From assembly GCA_012184525.1 (NCBI GenBank), contig WOFQ01000012.1, positions 1 to 64,000 on the forward strand: a stretch of 64,000 nucleotides of DNA. Reading direction: 5' to 3'. Each line of letters opens with the position of its first letter. The first letter of the stretch is position 1. The notes under the pieces were generated by a model that did not search any database, was not told where the DNA came from, and was given only the letters and a program-made list of their open reading frames with translations. Shown here one piece after another: positions 53,833 through 64,000 of the stretch. Made by a program: the position numbers and the translations under genes. The stretch comes from Xenoacremonium recifei. Taxonomy: Eukaryota > Ascomycota > Sordariomycetes > Hypocreales > Nectriaceae.

Positions 53833-54467
53833 GATGTAAAAGCTCTCCGTGGTGTACCAAGCCGAGATGTGTCTCTTGGGGTCCAGAGAAGATGATGTAA
53901 TAGGAAGAAAACGGGATTTCGAAAAGAAGAAGAGCAATCACCTTTTGAAATCTTTTCGAACTCAACAGGTGGTTGTCACATGTCCATGATTCACAGCATC
54001 AATACCCGGAGGGAAAAGCATTCATCAACCGTAACTTTCAATGCCAACAAACAATCTTTATTGAACCAATACGCAGTATCATCTGTTTTAATTTTTCTTC
54101 TTTTATTTATTATTCCTTTTTCAAATAAAAAAACATCCCGTATCTTCGAGATGAAATTTCTCGTGGTGAATCAAGATACCCTGTACGATGGCCTGTATGG
54201 GTTCCTAGACGGTATGCACAGTCAAGATCTCACCGTATCGTACCCGAAGTATTGAATTAGAGATTTCCCAATTGTCTGTCTTCATTTACATTTCTTGTTA
54301 TATATTTTAAGTAAATGGTCACCAAATAGGATTCCTGATCTGCTCTTAGGTTGTACGTCGGCGTAATGTAGCTTCTTAACTCCGTGCCCGCTTACTAAAA
54401 CTTCGCAACCTCAACTTCACCCAACTTCACTCTCTCATGTAAAACAGACAACCCAAGACTACCAGCC
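53833..54467. other. Divergent promoter of paralog and bZIP gene
   Basis: AT-rich (54060-54130 and 54290-54320). The frame 53980-54255 (+) has 91 codons with a hydrophobic stretch, but its AT-rich composition suggests chance. No gene is called. Confidence 0.5.
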
Positions 54468-55859
54468 ATGGACGAATCCAAGAAAAAGCCCAAAACTGCA
54501 CCAAAGCGTAACACCGAAGCGCGGCGCGAACAAAACCGCCAAGCCAGTCGCAACTATCGTGCGTGAAGTTCTCGACCGCCTCTAAAACCGACTTATGTAA
54601 CAGCTGCTGACGCCATCTTCGCAGGTGAGAAGAGGAAGAAGAAGCTTGCCCTCCTGAACCAGCTATTGGTCGATGGGCAGGGCGAAACTCCTAGTCAGGA
54701 TGCTGGGCCTAGTCAGCCTGTGAATACAGGCCTTGAGCAACCTGGGGATGAGCTGCCACCGGCTGCTAATGGTGTGGACAACGTCTTTGCGAATACCTGG
54801 GGAGACCTCCCTGATGCCTCAAACTTGGCTTTCAGCTCTATGCTATTTCAAGACCCTTCATTCCTCGATGGCTTTGCACCCGCAGCTCCTCCAGGACCAG
54901 AAGTCCTCCCAACAACATGGGACTCCATGAACTTCCCCCTCTCCCAAACAGCCCTAGTCCAAACCCCCATCATCCCCTCTTCAACCTCCCTCACCCCCTT
55001 CACCGACCAAGACCGCGACCTCACCTTCATCCAACTCCTCCACAGCGTCGAAGCACTTCCCCCGCAGCAGAAGAAATTCCTCCTACACCGTCTGCAGCTA
55101 CAATCCCGCCGCAAGCTTCCACCCATCGACCCCGCGCGCACGCGGCTGCAACTTGAGGCTCAGCGCTTTGCCCAGGCGCTGCATTGTGCGGCCACGGGGC
55201 TGACAATGCCGCCTATGCCTAGCGATTATGTCACACAGGGGGGCTTCTTCGGCGCCTTGTTCGCCAATTGCTATGCGCTAGGCATGGGCAGCGTCGACGA
55301 TCTGCTCGTGGAGGAGGGATGCAGTGTATTCTCGCTTGCGCCAGATCTGGGATATCACCCCTCGCAGCTGTCTGTTGTGAGGGCCAAGTTCCGCAACTTG
55401 GCGTCAGACTTGCAACCTGTGGACGTGCAACTTACCTTTGCGCATCACCCTTACCTTGTGAGTGCCTCACCCCTTTTATTGTATGTCTAGTACTCACACG
55501 AATAGGACGTACTCCCGTTCAAGTCGTTCCGCGACAAGGCTCTCAAGGCACTAGACCAGGAACCGCCGCTGCTCGACGAGGACGAGCTATGTATGGACCT
55601 GTGTGCAGGGGGTCTGCTATGCTGGGGCTCACAGCATGACAGCCAGCTGACCATGGAGGCAACAGTGCCATGGGATTGCCGTAGTTGGGAGCCCAAGGTG
55701 TGGTTTCTGAAGAAGTATGCATCGCTCGTGGGAGGTTGGGACGATGAGATGTGGAAGCGCACGCGGTGGTGGCACGAAATGCGCGGAGAACGGATACAGG
55801 AACTTCCCGAATCGTCAGATGAAAGCGATTCCTGGCGAGGAGCCCAGCCATGTGTATGA
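54468..55859 (+). CDS. bZIP transcription factor with DUF3425-type C-terminus
   Basis: Three exons: 54468-54558, 54625-55457 and 55506-55859; product 425 aa. The basic region lies across the first intron: NTEARREQNRQASRNY joined to REKRKKKLALLNQLL, a canonical N-x7-R bZIP basic motif. The following zipper is short and quickly runs into a Gln/Pro-rich linker, as in fungal bZIP proteins of this type. The C-terminal region (about 220-400), with LQLEAQRFAQALHCA, the FFGALFANCYALGMG block and DVLPFKSFRDK after intron 2, matches the DUF3425 style. It probably binds DNA in the nucleus; targets are unknown. Confidence 0.88.
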
Positions 55860-56362
55860 AGAACACCCGTCATATTTCAACTACCACGTGAATCTAAGCT
55901 ACCTGTACATCATCTAGCCGTAGCAAGCCGTCACATCTGTACAGTACATGAGAGAGTAAACAGAAAGAAAGAGACATATTTTCATAACGCATGCTATTAC
56001 AAACTCATGTCGCCAGTCCGCGAGACCGACGACGAAAAAGAAGTATGAAAAAGGGGGGTATGGTATCACTAAGAATTCCCAGCCAAACGACAATGTCCCC
56101 GCAGGAGTCAGAGCCAAAGACTTAAAGAGAAAGGAAACTTGCAAAGACAGGGCAAAGAAAGAGTCTTATCAGGAATTGTAGTGACAAAGAACAAGAGGGC
56201 ACACGCATAGGGCGGTATTCATCACGCCCGTTTTTGTACACCAAGCATAGTAGTATAGTCATTCGCTTCGCGAGGTCATGATATCCACACCGTGTTTGTC
56301 GTGGAGGGTTCCGTACAAGGGGAGGAGGTGTGTTGGTCGAAGGAGGTCTAGAAAGAGGCGTC
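55860..56362. other. Convergent 3' flanks of bZIP and CLIP-170 genes
   Basis: No gene is supported. The minus frame 56122-56562 overlaps the end of the CLIP gene out of frame and has no features. Confidence 0.5.
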
Positions 56363-58858
56363 TTAGAAGGCGTCCTCAAAGGGGCAGTCGACGCTGTCGT
56401 GGCCATCGCGCTCGCAGACCGCGCACCACTTCTCAGGGTCCATGATACCGCTCTCCTTTCCAGCCACAGGGCCTGATTCCATGGGGTTAGGCAGGATCTT
56501 GACGTTGGGCGATGGCGGGCCAGGAGCCTTGAGGCGGAAGGGAGACAGGGGCGCGGGAGCATGCTCGCCGGTGGGGGTCTGGATCTTGAGTTCGCTTCGG
56601 GGCGCGTCCTTGACTGTCTTCGTGTCGCTGCTGGGCTTCGCGCCGTCAGGTCCGAACATGTTCGTGCAGGTCAGAATATCGTGGCCGTTGGTCTCGCAAA
56701 TCTCGCACCAGAGGGTACTAGTCTCGGTGGCAGACGAGAAGGCGTCGCTCTCGGGCATCGTGTCAAGGGTGTTCCCTCGCTTGTGAGTGGGCTCGCGTTT
56801 CATCTCAGGGGAACGAGTCTCCATCGCCCGAGCAAGAACGACAGTATCGCGAGAATCTCGGAGAGAAGATCGGTGAGCCGACACTGGGATAGAGTTGCGC
56901 TGGGCGTTGGACGCAGTTTGACGGAGGGCCTCCAGCTCTCGCTCCATCTCCTCCTCTCGGCTGCTCTTCTTCTCTAGGATGGACTGGAGTTCAGCAACTT
57001 GGCGCTCCAGATTGTCACGAGCAATCTTATTTGCCACGGCATCACCTGCAAGCAGAGACCCTGGGCGAGCGGCGGGCATCTTACTTTCGCCGGGAACCGA
57101 GTCTCGGCTGAGAGAATGGATGATGGCCTTTAGACCTCGAATTTCATCTTCCTTCTGCTCAAGCTCTTTAGAGACGCTCTTGTCGCCGTTCGCGTGGCCG
57201 TTGACACCGTTGGAGTTCTTTTCGCGTTCCCGTCGCAGTTCAGATCGGGTCCTCTCAACTTCCCCTCGAAGGAACTCAACTTCACCACGGGCTTCAGCCT
57301 CTCCTCGTCGAGCATCTTCCAGGCCTTCCTCGAGATCCTGGACTAGCTCTTCAAGCTGCTTAAACTGGTTCGTAACCGAGTCGACATCAAGGTTTCGAGA
57401 CTCGAGCTCGCGAACATCAGCCATGAGTTCTTCTATCCGTTTCTCATAAACCCGCTCAGTCTCGGTACTAGCCATTTCGAGGGTGTCGATGGTACTTCGG
57501 AAGTCTGCCCGGTGTGCGTCAAATTCTGCCGTGAGCATCGCGATCTTCTCGTTCTTCTCCCGCAGCATATGTCGAAGCTGACCGGAGTCCTTGTCGTCGA
57601 GGCTGTTGCGTCGTGGAGGTGGTACGTCTGCTTGCTCCATAAGCCCTTGCAGTTCTACGAGACTACTCTCCATCTCGGCCAGGGTAGACGCTTGGTCCTT
57701 CAATTGCCGATCTCGGTCCTCAAGCTGTGATCGCAGACGGTCCATCTCTTCTTCATTGGCTGCGGCAGCCCGAGAGGCAGGGCGGACCTTCATGTGAAAT
57801 GACGAGACAGAGCCCAAGCTGCCGTTGGTACCGGTTCGCTGGACTCCGACAGGAGTTGCATCATCATCCATGCCGTTGACTGATCCCAGCGCTGACGCAC
57901 TTCGCGGTCCTATGCTTGGTTTGCGGTCCAGCTTCGACTTCTTGTTGGGATCACCGGCGGTCCCTCGCACGCTCTGCGCAAAGCGGTTTGTCGGGCTGCC
58001 GAACCTTGACGGCGCCTTGCCGGGTGTGGTGATCGACGGCCTTGGTCCGGGTGTCATCTGCAGGCGCCGCACAGGAGAGTCGGGGCGAGGAAGAGACGTT
58101 CGGGGCGCTCGCTTTCCTTGGGGACTTGGCGCCCTCGCTCCAGGACCAATTGAGGCGCTGAACTTGGGAAGGCTTGGAGTTGGCGGGGTGTAGTTGACAG
58201 AATTCTGAGTTCCAGCCCTCAGGCCTCCATATGTGCTGGCCGTTGGAGTCATGGGAATCGAGGGGATGGAGTCGCGTCGGGGAAGGACCTTGCCAACGGG
58301 GACGAAGATGCCGGCGCCGGGGATGGACGTATTGAAGTAAGATACACTGGTCAAACGCGTTAGTATAAGGTTTGCCATAGTGTAAGGCAAGCAAACCTAC
58401 CCGTCAACATCGCCATTGTTTTTGCCCCGGATCGCAAAGTCAGGGTGCAGCTCGACACCCACGAACGTCCCCTTTTTGCCAGCTACGGTGCCGACGAAAC
58501 GGACAGTGCCAGACATGCCGCCGGGGACATCTACGGTGTCGCCCGTGAAGACATCCTCGCCGGTGAAGCGGCCAGGCGTTGCGGGAGCCATATTGTGTTG
58601 CGACGAGTCGCTCAGAACAGAATCGAGGGCGTAGCTCTCGCTAACATCGGGGATGCTGGCAAGCGACGACTGGGTCAGGGCGGCCAGCGAAGCCTTGCGC
58701 GGGAGCGGTGGCGGGCGCGAATGCGAAGTGTAGGCGGCCTTGAGATTCGGTGTCGAGAGAGCGGTCGCGAGCGATTTCGAGCTTGAGGGACGTCGCAGGG
58801 ATCGCGCCGACTTCTGGGAGCGAAGTTTGGCCTGGGTGGTGACAGTGGCAGAAGGCAT
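56363..58858 (-). CDS. CLIP-170 family microtubule plus-end protein
   Basis: Two exons on the minus strand: 58858-58401 and 58346-56363; product 813 aa. It tracks growing microtubule plus ends and helps nuclear positioning and polarised growth; relatives include yeast Bik1 and fission yeast Tip1. A basic Ser-rich N-terminus leads into one CAP-Gly domain (about 100-180: GTVRFVGTVAGKKGTFVGVEL, GKNNG-type groove, then VSYFNTSIPGAGIFVPVGKV after the intron). A Ser/Pro-rich basic linker follows (about 185-330), then a long coiled coil (about 345-640). Two CCHC zinc knuckles close the protein: CEICETNGHDILTC and CAVCERDGHDSVDC, the latter nine residues before the acidic-aromatic end. Such knuckles bind partner CAP-Gly proteins such as dynactin p150. 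Confidence 0.92.
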
Positions 58859-61252
58859 GGCGGGCGGCGGTTAGACTGCTAACAGTCCAGCCCAACAGCG
58901 TGCTAGCCCAAACGATAGGATGCGATCGTCCGCTCCCGGGAGGGCGTGTCTCATTTGTTTACTACCCCACGCCGCCCGCTGGCGAATAGGGGCGCCTGCT
59001 TAGGGGGCTTCTGGTGGGCGAGGAAACGGCCAGAAGAGCGATCCTATTTCCGCAGCCTGTCAAATGCCAGCAGCTAATTTCTCGCTGGCCCCCAGGATCC
59101 TGTCGGGTTTCCTTTTTCTGGGGCTTCGGGCGGCCGGTCGGGCTGTCGAGCTGCGATGACAGATGCAAGAATGTTGTAGGAAGAGTGCAAGTTGTGGACA
59201 GAAAGGAGAAAGCGCAGAAGAGCAGAAATGAACGGGATCGAACGTGCGGAGAGAGGCGCAAGCAGAATGGACGATACCCTGTCCCAACTCCCCTGCCTCT
59301 GGGAAGTTCGGGAGGCTACCTGGCTAAGGTAATGTAAGGTGACCTCTACCTGGACCTGACACTTGCCCGCAATCAATCTGTCAGCAGCAGACAATCACTG
59401 TCACAGTCGCAACCCGAACGGCACCGCCTCTGCACGGCTTTTTGGTTCAGGGGGATGTATAGCGTGTAGGCAAGGGCCTCGACGTCATCAGTCGTCAAAT
59501 CGTGGCTCAATGGGCGTCGTCGTCTCGTAGGGATGTCGCTGAAGGGTGCCGGCTAGGTTTGCTGCGGCCCGTGATGCTGTATGTGTTGTCGGCCAGGTGC
59601 ATGCAGAACAAAGGAATCTCTGCAATTGATGAGGGGCAGTGAAGCCTTTTTCCCTCTGGTTGGAAGAAATTCGTCGAGAGGGAATGCAGGAGGAGGGGGC
59701 GGAGGGGAAGTCAGTCGCTGGTGATGATCATTGGTAAACAACAACAAGACAAGCACTGGAATGGACGCTCGCTATGCCGAACTGGAGAACAAAGAAAGAA
59801 GAATTGCATCGAAGGGAAAAGAAAAAAGCGATGCGAACCAACGCTCTGCAAGCAACCCAGGGCAGGAGCGAGTGTGGGAGGAAGAGCTGCTGCTGCTGAC
59901 TTCCCACGATACAGATGGGAGGAGAGCCCGGCTTCTTATCCAGTCCAGTCCAGTCACCGTTTCATCCATCACATCACACCCGGCCCCCTTGCACTCGCCC
60001 TCCGCCATAAGCTCCCTGATAGTCCTGGCGATGCTGCATCATCCATCTGCAGCTCACTCTGTTTACCTGCAACTAAACCGCCTGTCGCCATAGCATCAGA
60101 TGCATCAGACGCTTCCCCTCCCCGCTCGTCTCCAATGACAGCGCAGAGCCCACGATGCTGCAGTGGGAGCATCGCCGACCCCGGCCGCCATTCGCCAGAT
60201 CCTGCTTCCCCGGTCCGGCCAGCGCATGGCCTTTTTCTTTTGGCAATGGATCATGGATGCACGAGAAGCAAGCAGTCAGCCTGTTGATCAGTCTAAATCT
60301 CCCTAACCGCCCCTGCGGAGCGCTCTAGACATTGCGGTAAAGACACGGCTTGCTGCTGGTCGTCAGACGAGCCCGGCCAGGGATCTCCATAAAACCCCCG
60401 TAATCCGGACCCGGCTTGCCTCTTTGGCGTTGCAGGGGGAAGCAGTCTGACGCGATTTCCATCCCATGCTGCCCCAGCAAGCAGGAGACGACAGCGGGGG
60501 ACGCATCATGGGCAAAAGGCCACGGTTTGGAGGGTCAATTGCGTAACTAGAACAAGCTGTGACAATCCCAAGTTGAAGGCAAACTCTCTCGGTGCTGTTA
60601 ATGGCTTCAATTGGCATTAATGGCTATGTAGACCTCGTTTGTTCCGTCCTCCTTCCACCCGCATCGACAACCCCCGTCTCGGCCCGCGCGGAGCTAAGAA
60701 CCCTTAACCCAACAGCTGCTTTGACCCTAACGCAGGGGTGTGCAAGCTTTCACAGCTTGCAAAGACCAAGTCGTGGCGGGCGCAAGGGAGACATCAGCAA
60801 CAAACATCGCCCTGATACATAGTAATACGGGGTTGTTGTACAGCCCGCAGCATGGGCGGATGATGCGCCTTGTTTTGGCGTTCATCGAACCAGTTCGTGC
60901 CTGAATGCAGGCCCAGGGCCCCTCCCGTTCTGCATCAGCTTCATTTTTGTGTCCTGAGACATGCAGCTGAGCTTGTGAAGCTCCGCCTGATCTTCTCACC
61001 GCCACTGCGGACGATCCATCGGCACATGAACCTCTCCAGGAACAACAGGCTTCAGGCCCCGCGGAAAAGCCTAGTTTCCCTCAATGTCTCACCCAAGTGA
61101 TCGGGGTGCAGCTGCTGCGAAATCCTTGTTCCGCCAGGCTGTCCAGTTGGTGCTGCCGGCAGTCGGCCTCAGGAGATGTTGTTTGTGATTCTCCCGGATT
61201 CCGGGACTAGCCTTGCCCCTTCCAAAATGAAGTAGCTCTGATCTGTGCTCCT
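58859..61252. other. 2.4-kb gene-poor upstream region of CLIP-170 gene
   Basis: No gene is supported on either strand. Frames up to 188 codons (59721-60287, +) are Arg/Ser/Pro-rich and look like chance products of GC-rich DNA. The region includes the CLIP promoter and the 3' flank of the gene at 61253. Confidence 0.5.
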
Positions 61253-62296
61253 TCAAGTTGGCGAGCCATGGTTTCTCTCGATAATGTCCTCCCGTACTAG
61301 GGGTCGTGTTCCGTCGTTCAAGACTATGGCTTCGCGTCGTTGGCGTCGAAGCCGTTGCTCTTCGGCGGAATGCTCTCGTGCTCGGGGGACTTGCGGTTCC
61401 ATAAGAGGTTCCCCGGCCATCTCCTCCTCGACCTCCATGATGAGGTCCGGCAGCTCTTCGATCCGACGCTTCGAGTGCTCCTTGTTGATCAAGTCCGCTT
61501 TTTCGAGCGCTCTGAGTCCACGTAGGCAGTGCTTGATATGGTTGACGATTTCGACAATTCTATTGTCCTTGAACTCCATGTAGTTCCTGAAGTTGCGTCG
61601 TCGTTCCTCAGGCGTGTCGCCCCAATCTTGCTTTACCAACCATCTCTCGACGAATCCAGCTTGTACGATCTTGTTAGCACCGTACTTGACGCACAGCTCC
61701 AACACGAACATGAGGCAGAACCTCTCAGCCATGTCCCGAAGGTAGTATTCGTCCCAGTGGCAGTCATCGAGTTTGGGTCGGTCGACATCTTCCAAGCTTA
61801 ACTCCAACGATCTCACAAGGGCTGCGTAGGCTTTTGGATTGTTTAGTTTGGGGAGGCCATCGGTTCCTGTCATCATTAGCTGTTTTCGAGCAAGGAAAAG
61901 AAAAGAGCACGAACCGATCGTTTGGGTAATTAGCGCCAACACGCGAAGACAATCCATTCGTTCATTGTAATTTGGCCGCGTAATGCCATACAATAGGTAA
62001 TCAATCGTCTTTGGATCGTTGAGAGCTCGGTCGCACAGGATTCTGGTTGCTATCTCCCGAATGCTGTAGTTCGAGTGGTTCAGAAGTTTCTGCAAGGTGT
62101 CGAGCTGAAGCGCGTCTTCCGTTTCTTGAGTGATGTATTGTGTCTTCGGCTCTGGGGGCGGAACCAGATTCTCGTCACGAATCATTGTGAGATATGTGAC
62201 CATGGTGCTCACAACACCAAAGGTTGCTAGGCCAAAAGACACCAGAAGCACCCGCTCGTCACGAGCAAAGGTGAAAAAAGTGTCCGACCAGCCCAT
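61253..62296 (-). CDS. Hypothetical protein with one N-terminal membrane span
   Basis: Read as two exons on the minus strand, 62296-61915 and 61866-61253, product 331 aa. Unspliced, it would be 347 aa because the 48-nt intron has no stop. The intron is preferred: it has a pyrimidine tract, a GCTAAT branch-like site and a CAG acceptor, and its removal gives LITQTIGTDGLPKLNN. An N-terminal span (about 17-37: VLLVSFGLATFGVVSTMVTYL) is followed by a soluble helical domain with armadillo-like features (LQKLLNHSNYSIREIATRIL) and a charged, Arg-rich C-terminus. I do not recognise the family. The gene is divergent from NOP14. Confidence 0.72.
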   Translation of the reverse strand: MGWSDTFFTFARDERVLLVSFGLATFGVVSTMVTYLTMIRDENLVPPPEPKTQYITQETEDALQLDTLQKLLNHSNYSIREIATRILCDRALNDPKTIDYLLYGITRPNYNERMDCLRVLALITQTIGSCSFLFLARKQLMMTGTDGLPKLNNPKAYAALVRSLELSLEDVDRPKLDDCHWDEYYLRDMAERFCLMFVLELCVKYGANKIVQAGFVERWLVKQDWGDTPEERRRNFRNYMEFKDNRIVEIVNHIKHCLRGLRALEKADLINKEHSKRRIEELPDLIMEVEEEMAGEPLMEPQVPRAREHSAEEQRLRRQRREAIVLNDGTRPLVREDIIERNHGSPT

Positions 62297-62840
62297 ATTG
62301 ATCAGTTGTCGGATAAATGCATCATAATACTTGGATGCCCATGATTTGGGGAGTTGAGTGTTAGAACGCAGCAGTATCAGAGAAACAGCCGTGACGTGAT
62401 GAGCAGATTCTGCCGCGTGTCACCGCCTTCATATTTGATAACTTGGGTTAGCGCGTGTCCTGAGTTCCTCCCTTTGACAGGCCCGCGTCGATATCACGGA
62501 AACCGTGGTTGTGAAAAGAGACCAACTAATTCGCTGTAGGGGACTTGCGAACCAAAATAAATTTGACATCTTAATCATAAGACAAATAGACGCTCTTTCC
62601 TGCGAGCCACTTGGCTCCCTCACTTCATGATCTTTGCGTACTTTGAACCCCGGAGACGGTCCGGCGTCTCTAACGGCACCGATGCCGCAAAAGTGGACCG
62701 CATCCCGTTGAAGGCCCACTATATTTTAAGTGCTACGGCCTGATAACGATAAGGATTTTTCAGAGGAAAAAATTCCAGCTTCAGACTCTAGTTCAGACTT
62801 TAGTTGAAGAGTGAAGCCACGATCGCTATCCTTCATCAAG
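62297..62840. other. Divergent promoter of membrane protein and NOP14
   Basis: 544 bp between two divergent genes. It contains TGACGTGATGAGCA at about 62392-62405, which combines a CRE-like TGACGTGA with an imperfect PAC box. No coding region is supported. Confidence 0.45.
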
Positions 62841-64000
62841 ATGGCTGGCTCCCAACTCAAGCGCCTGAAGGCGTCCCTCAGAGACCAGGGAATCATTGGC
62901 CCTCAGCAGTCGAAGAAGCAGAAGCGAAAAGTTGCCCAAGATGAGCGCGCACGCAACGAGAAGCGATTGCAAAGAGGGGTCGTCCTGGAGGGCATTCGCG
63001 AACAGTTCAACCCCTTCGACCTCAAGCACGCTGCTCGAGGCCCCAAATTTGATGTCACCACCAATCGCCCCGCCACTGGAAGTGCTGCGAGGGGCATCAA
63101 AGGTCGCCCGGGCGAAGCAAAGGCGGCCAGCGAAGCGAGGGTCAGCATCATGATCACCATCGAAGAAGAAAGTACTGACTTTGGATGTAGCGCAAAGAGA
63201 CTCTTCTAGTTGAGATGCAGCGACGGAACAAGGTCGGAGGAATTCTCGATCGTCGATTCGGTGAAAACGATCCCACCATGGCACCCGAAGAGAAGATGTT
63301 GGAGCGTTTTGCGCGAGAGAAACAACGAGCACACAAGAAGAGCTCCATGTTCGACTTGGAAGACGACGAACCGTCAGAGGGCCTGACACATATGGGCAAA
63401 TCATTGTCTTTCGATGATGACGCTGTGGACGACTTCGATGAAGCGGATCTGGACGAAGAATACGACAGTGATGGCTCTGTTCGTGAGATGCAGCGACTAA
63501 AACGGCTGCGCGCCCTTGCGGATACGGGCGATGCAGATTCTGACGACAACGACGGCGAACCCCAGCGCAAAAAGACTAAGAAAGAAGTCATGGAGGAGGT
63601 TATCGCCAAGTCCAAGCTTCACAAGTACGAACGACAAGCTGCGAAAGAGGAGGACGACGACCTTCGAGCCGAACTGGACAAAGAGCTACCCAACATTCAG
63701 ATGCTTCTATCGCAAGGCGGACGTGGTTCCAAACACCAAACCGGTGAAGAAGCGTCTTTGGCCAAGATTGCGGGTGTTGACAGAGACGCTTTCGAGAGGA
63801 AATTCGATCTCGAAGTGAAGAAGCTAGCCCAGGATAAGCGAGCTGCGCCAGCCGATCGGACGAAGACGGAAGAAGAGAAAGCTGAAGAAGACTCAAAGCG
63901 ACTCCAAGAGCTAGAAAACAAACGCCAAAGGCGTATGCGGGGCGAGCAAGTCACAGATAGCGAGGACGAGGGCGAATCAGACAAGGATGATGTCAACCAG
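62841..64000 (+). CDS. NOP14: Nucleolar complex protein 14 (5' part, cut by window end)
   Basis: Two exons visible: 62841-63140 and 63191 to the window edge, giving the first 370 residues with no stop yet. NOP14 is a U3 snoRNP/90S pre-ribosome component needed for 18S rRNA maturation in the nucleolus. Family hallmarks are the basic MAGSQLKRLKASLRDQGIIG start, RNEKRLQRGVVLEGIREQFNPFDLK, and after the intron RRKETLLVEMQRRNKVGGILDRRFGEND followed by DPTMAPEEKMLERFAREKQR. The acidic stretches (DFDEADLDEEYDSDG, DADSDDNDGE) and charged coiled regions are typical. The usual protein is about 850-900 aa, so over half is missing beyond the edge. Confidence 0.93.

Noticed and set aside
53980..54255. Plus-strand 91-codon ORF with a hydrophobic stretch
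   Set aside because: Very AT-rich, Ile/Leu/Phe-biased composition as expected from chance in AT-rich promoter DNA.
56561..57449. Plus-strand ORFs of 138 and 156 codons
   Set aside because: Antisense to the CLIP-170 coiled coil; the Ser/Arg-rich composition follows from Glu/Arg codons on the other strand.
59721..60287. Plus-strand ORF of 188 codons
   Set aside because: Low-complexity Arg/Ser/Pro/Ala sequence, with another frame open over the same DNA; no start context or domain.
62392..62405. PAC box before NOP14
   Set aside because: The match has a mismatch in the core (GTGATGAG for GCGATGAG) and lies about 440 bp from the start, so it was only noted in the promoter entry.
1..64000. tRNA, rRNA or snRNA genes
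   Set aside because: No convincing T-loop/A-box pair or rRNA signature was noticed by eye; a tRNAscan-SE and Infernal run would settle this.

Overview
The window is nuclear DNA of a filamentous ascomycete, most likely one of the Sordariomycetes. Genes carry one to four short introns (about 48-76 nt) with GTRNGT-type donors and CAG/TAG acceptors. Genes lie on both strands with no operons. Typical fungal families occur: an ankyrin/DHHC Akr1, a SAT4-type rhodopsin-domain protein, a bZIP with a long C-terminal domain, and a GPI-anchored Thr-rich wall protein. The species cannot be fixed from the sequence alone. All exon borders were read by eye and checked only for frame and for agreement with family motifs.

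Layout. 0.7-6.6 kb: cystathionine beta-synthase (+), SRP receptor beta subunit (-) and the palmitoyltransferase Akr1 (+). 7-18.4 kb: one small unknown ORF, a 4 kb gene-poor stretch, a rhodopsin-domain membrane protein, then a flavin monooxygenase and a SigF/NTF2-like membrane protein divergent from each other, then another gene-poor stretch. 18.4-24.4 kb: amino-acid transporter, secreted DUF4185-like protein and a repeat-built GPI-anchored wall protein. 24.4-30.5 kb: 6 kb with only one doubtful small secreted ORF. 30.5-43.7 kb: anthranilate synthase component I, followed by a run of lineage-type genes that includes RING, BTB, RING and F-box proteins, plus a TDP2-like phosphodiesterase and a Fungal_N-type protein. 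44-50.2 kb: housekeeping genes, namely ribosomal stalk protein P0, the tRNA methyltransferase subunit Trm82 and a farnesylated class A J-protein (Ydj1 type). 51.7-53.9 kb: a pair of tandem paralogs of an unrecognised family, one of which is broken. 54.5-64 kb: bZIP/DUF3425 factor, a CLIP-170 homologue, a one-membrane-span protein and the 5' part of NOP14, which is cut by the window edge.

Most genes act in unrelated housekeeping jobs. Three loose themes can be seen: translation and ribosome assembly (P0, Trm82, NOP14), a loose group of ubiquitin-type adaptor domains between 32.8 and 43.7 kb, and surface or secreted proteins between 20 and 29 kb. The items most worth a second look are the tandem paralogs, where one copy carries two in-frame TAG codons and the other an in-frame continuation past its stop; the last exon of the P0 gene, only 7 nt long; a C(T)8GCG element found three times in the P0/Trm82 and Ydj1 upstream regions together with a PAC box; and the very long ORF-poor upstream region of the GPI wall protein.
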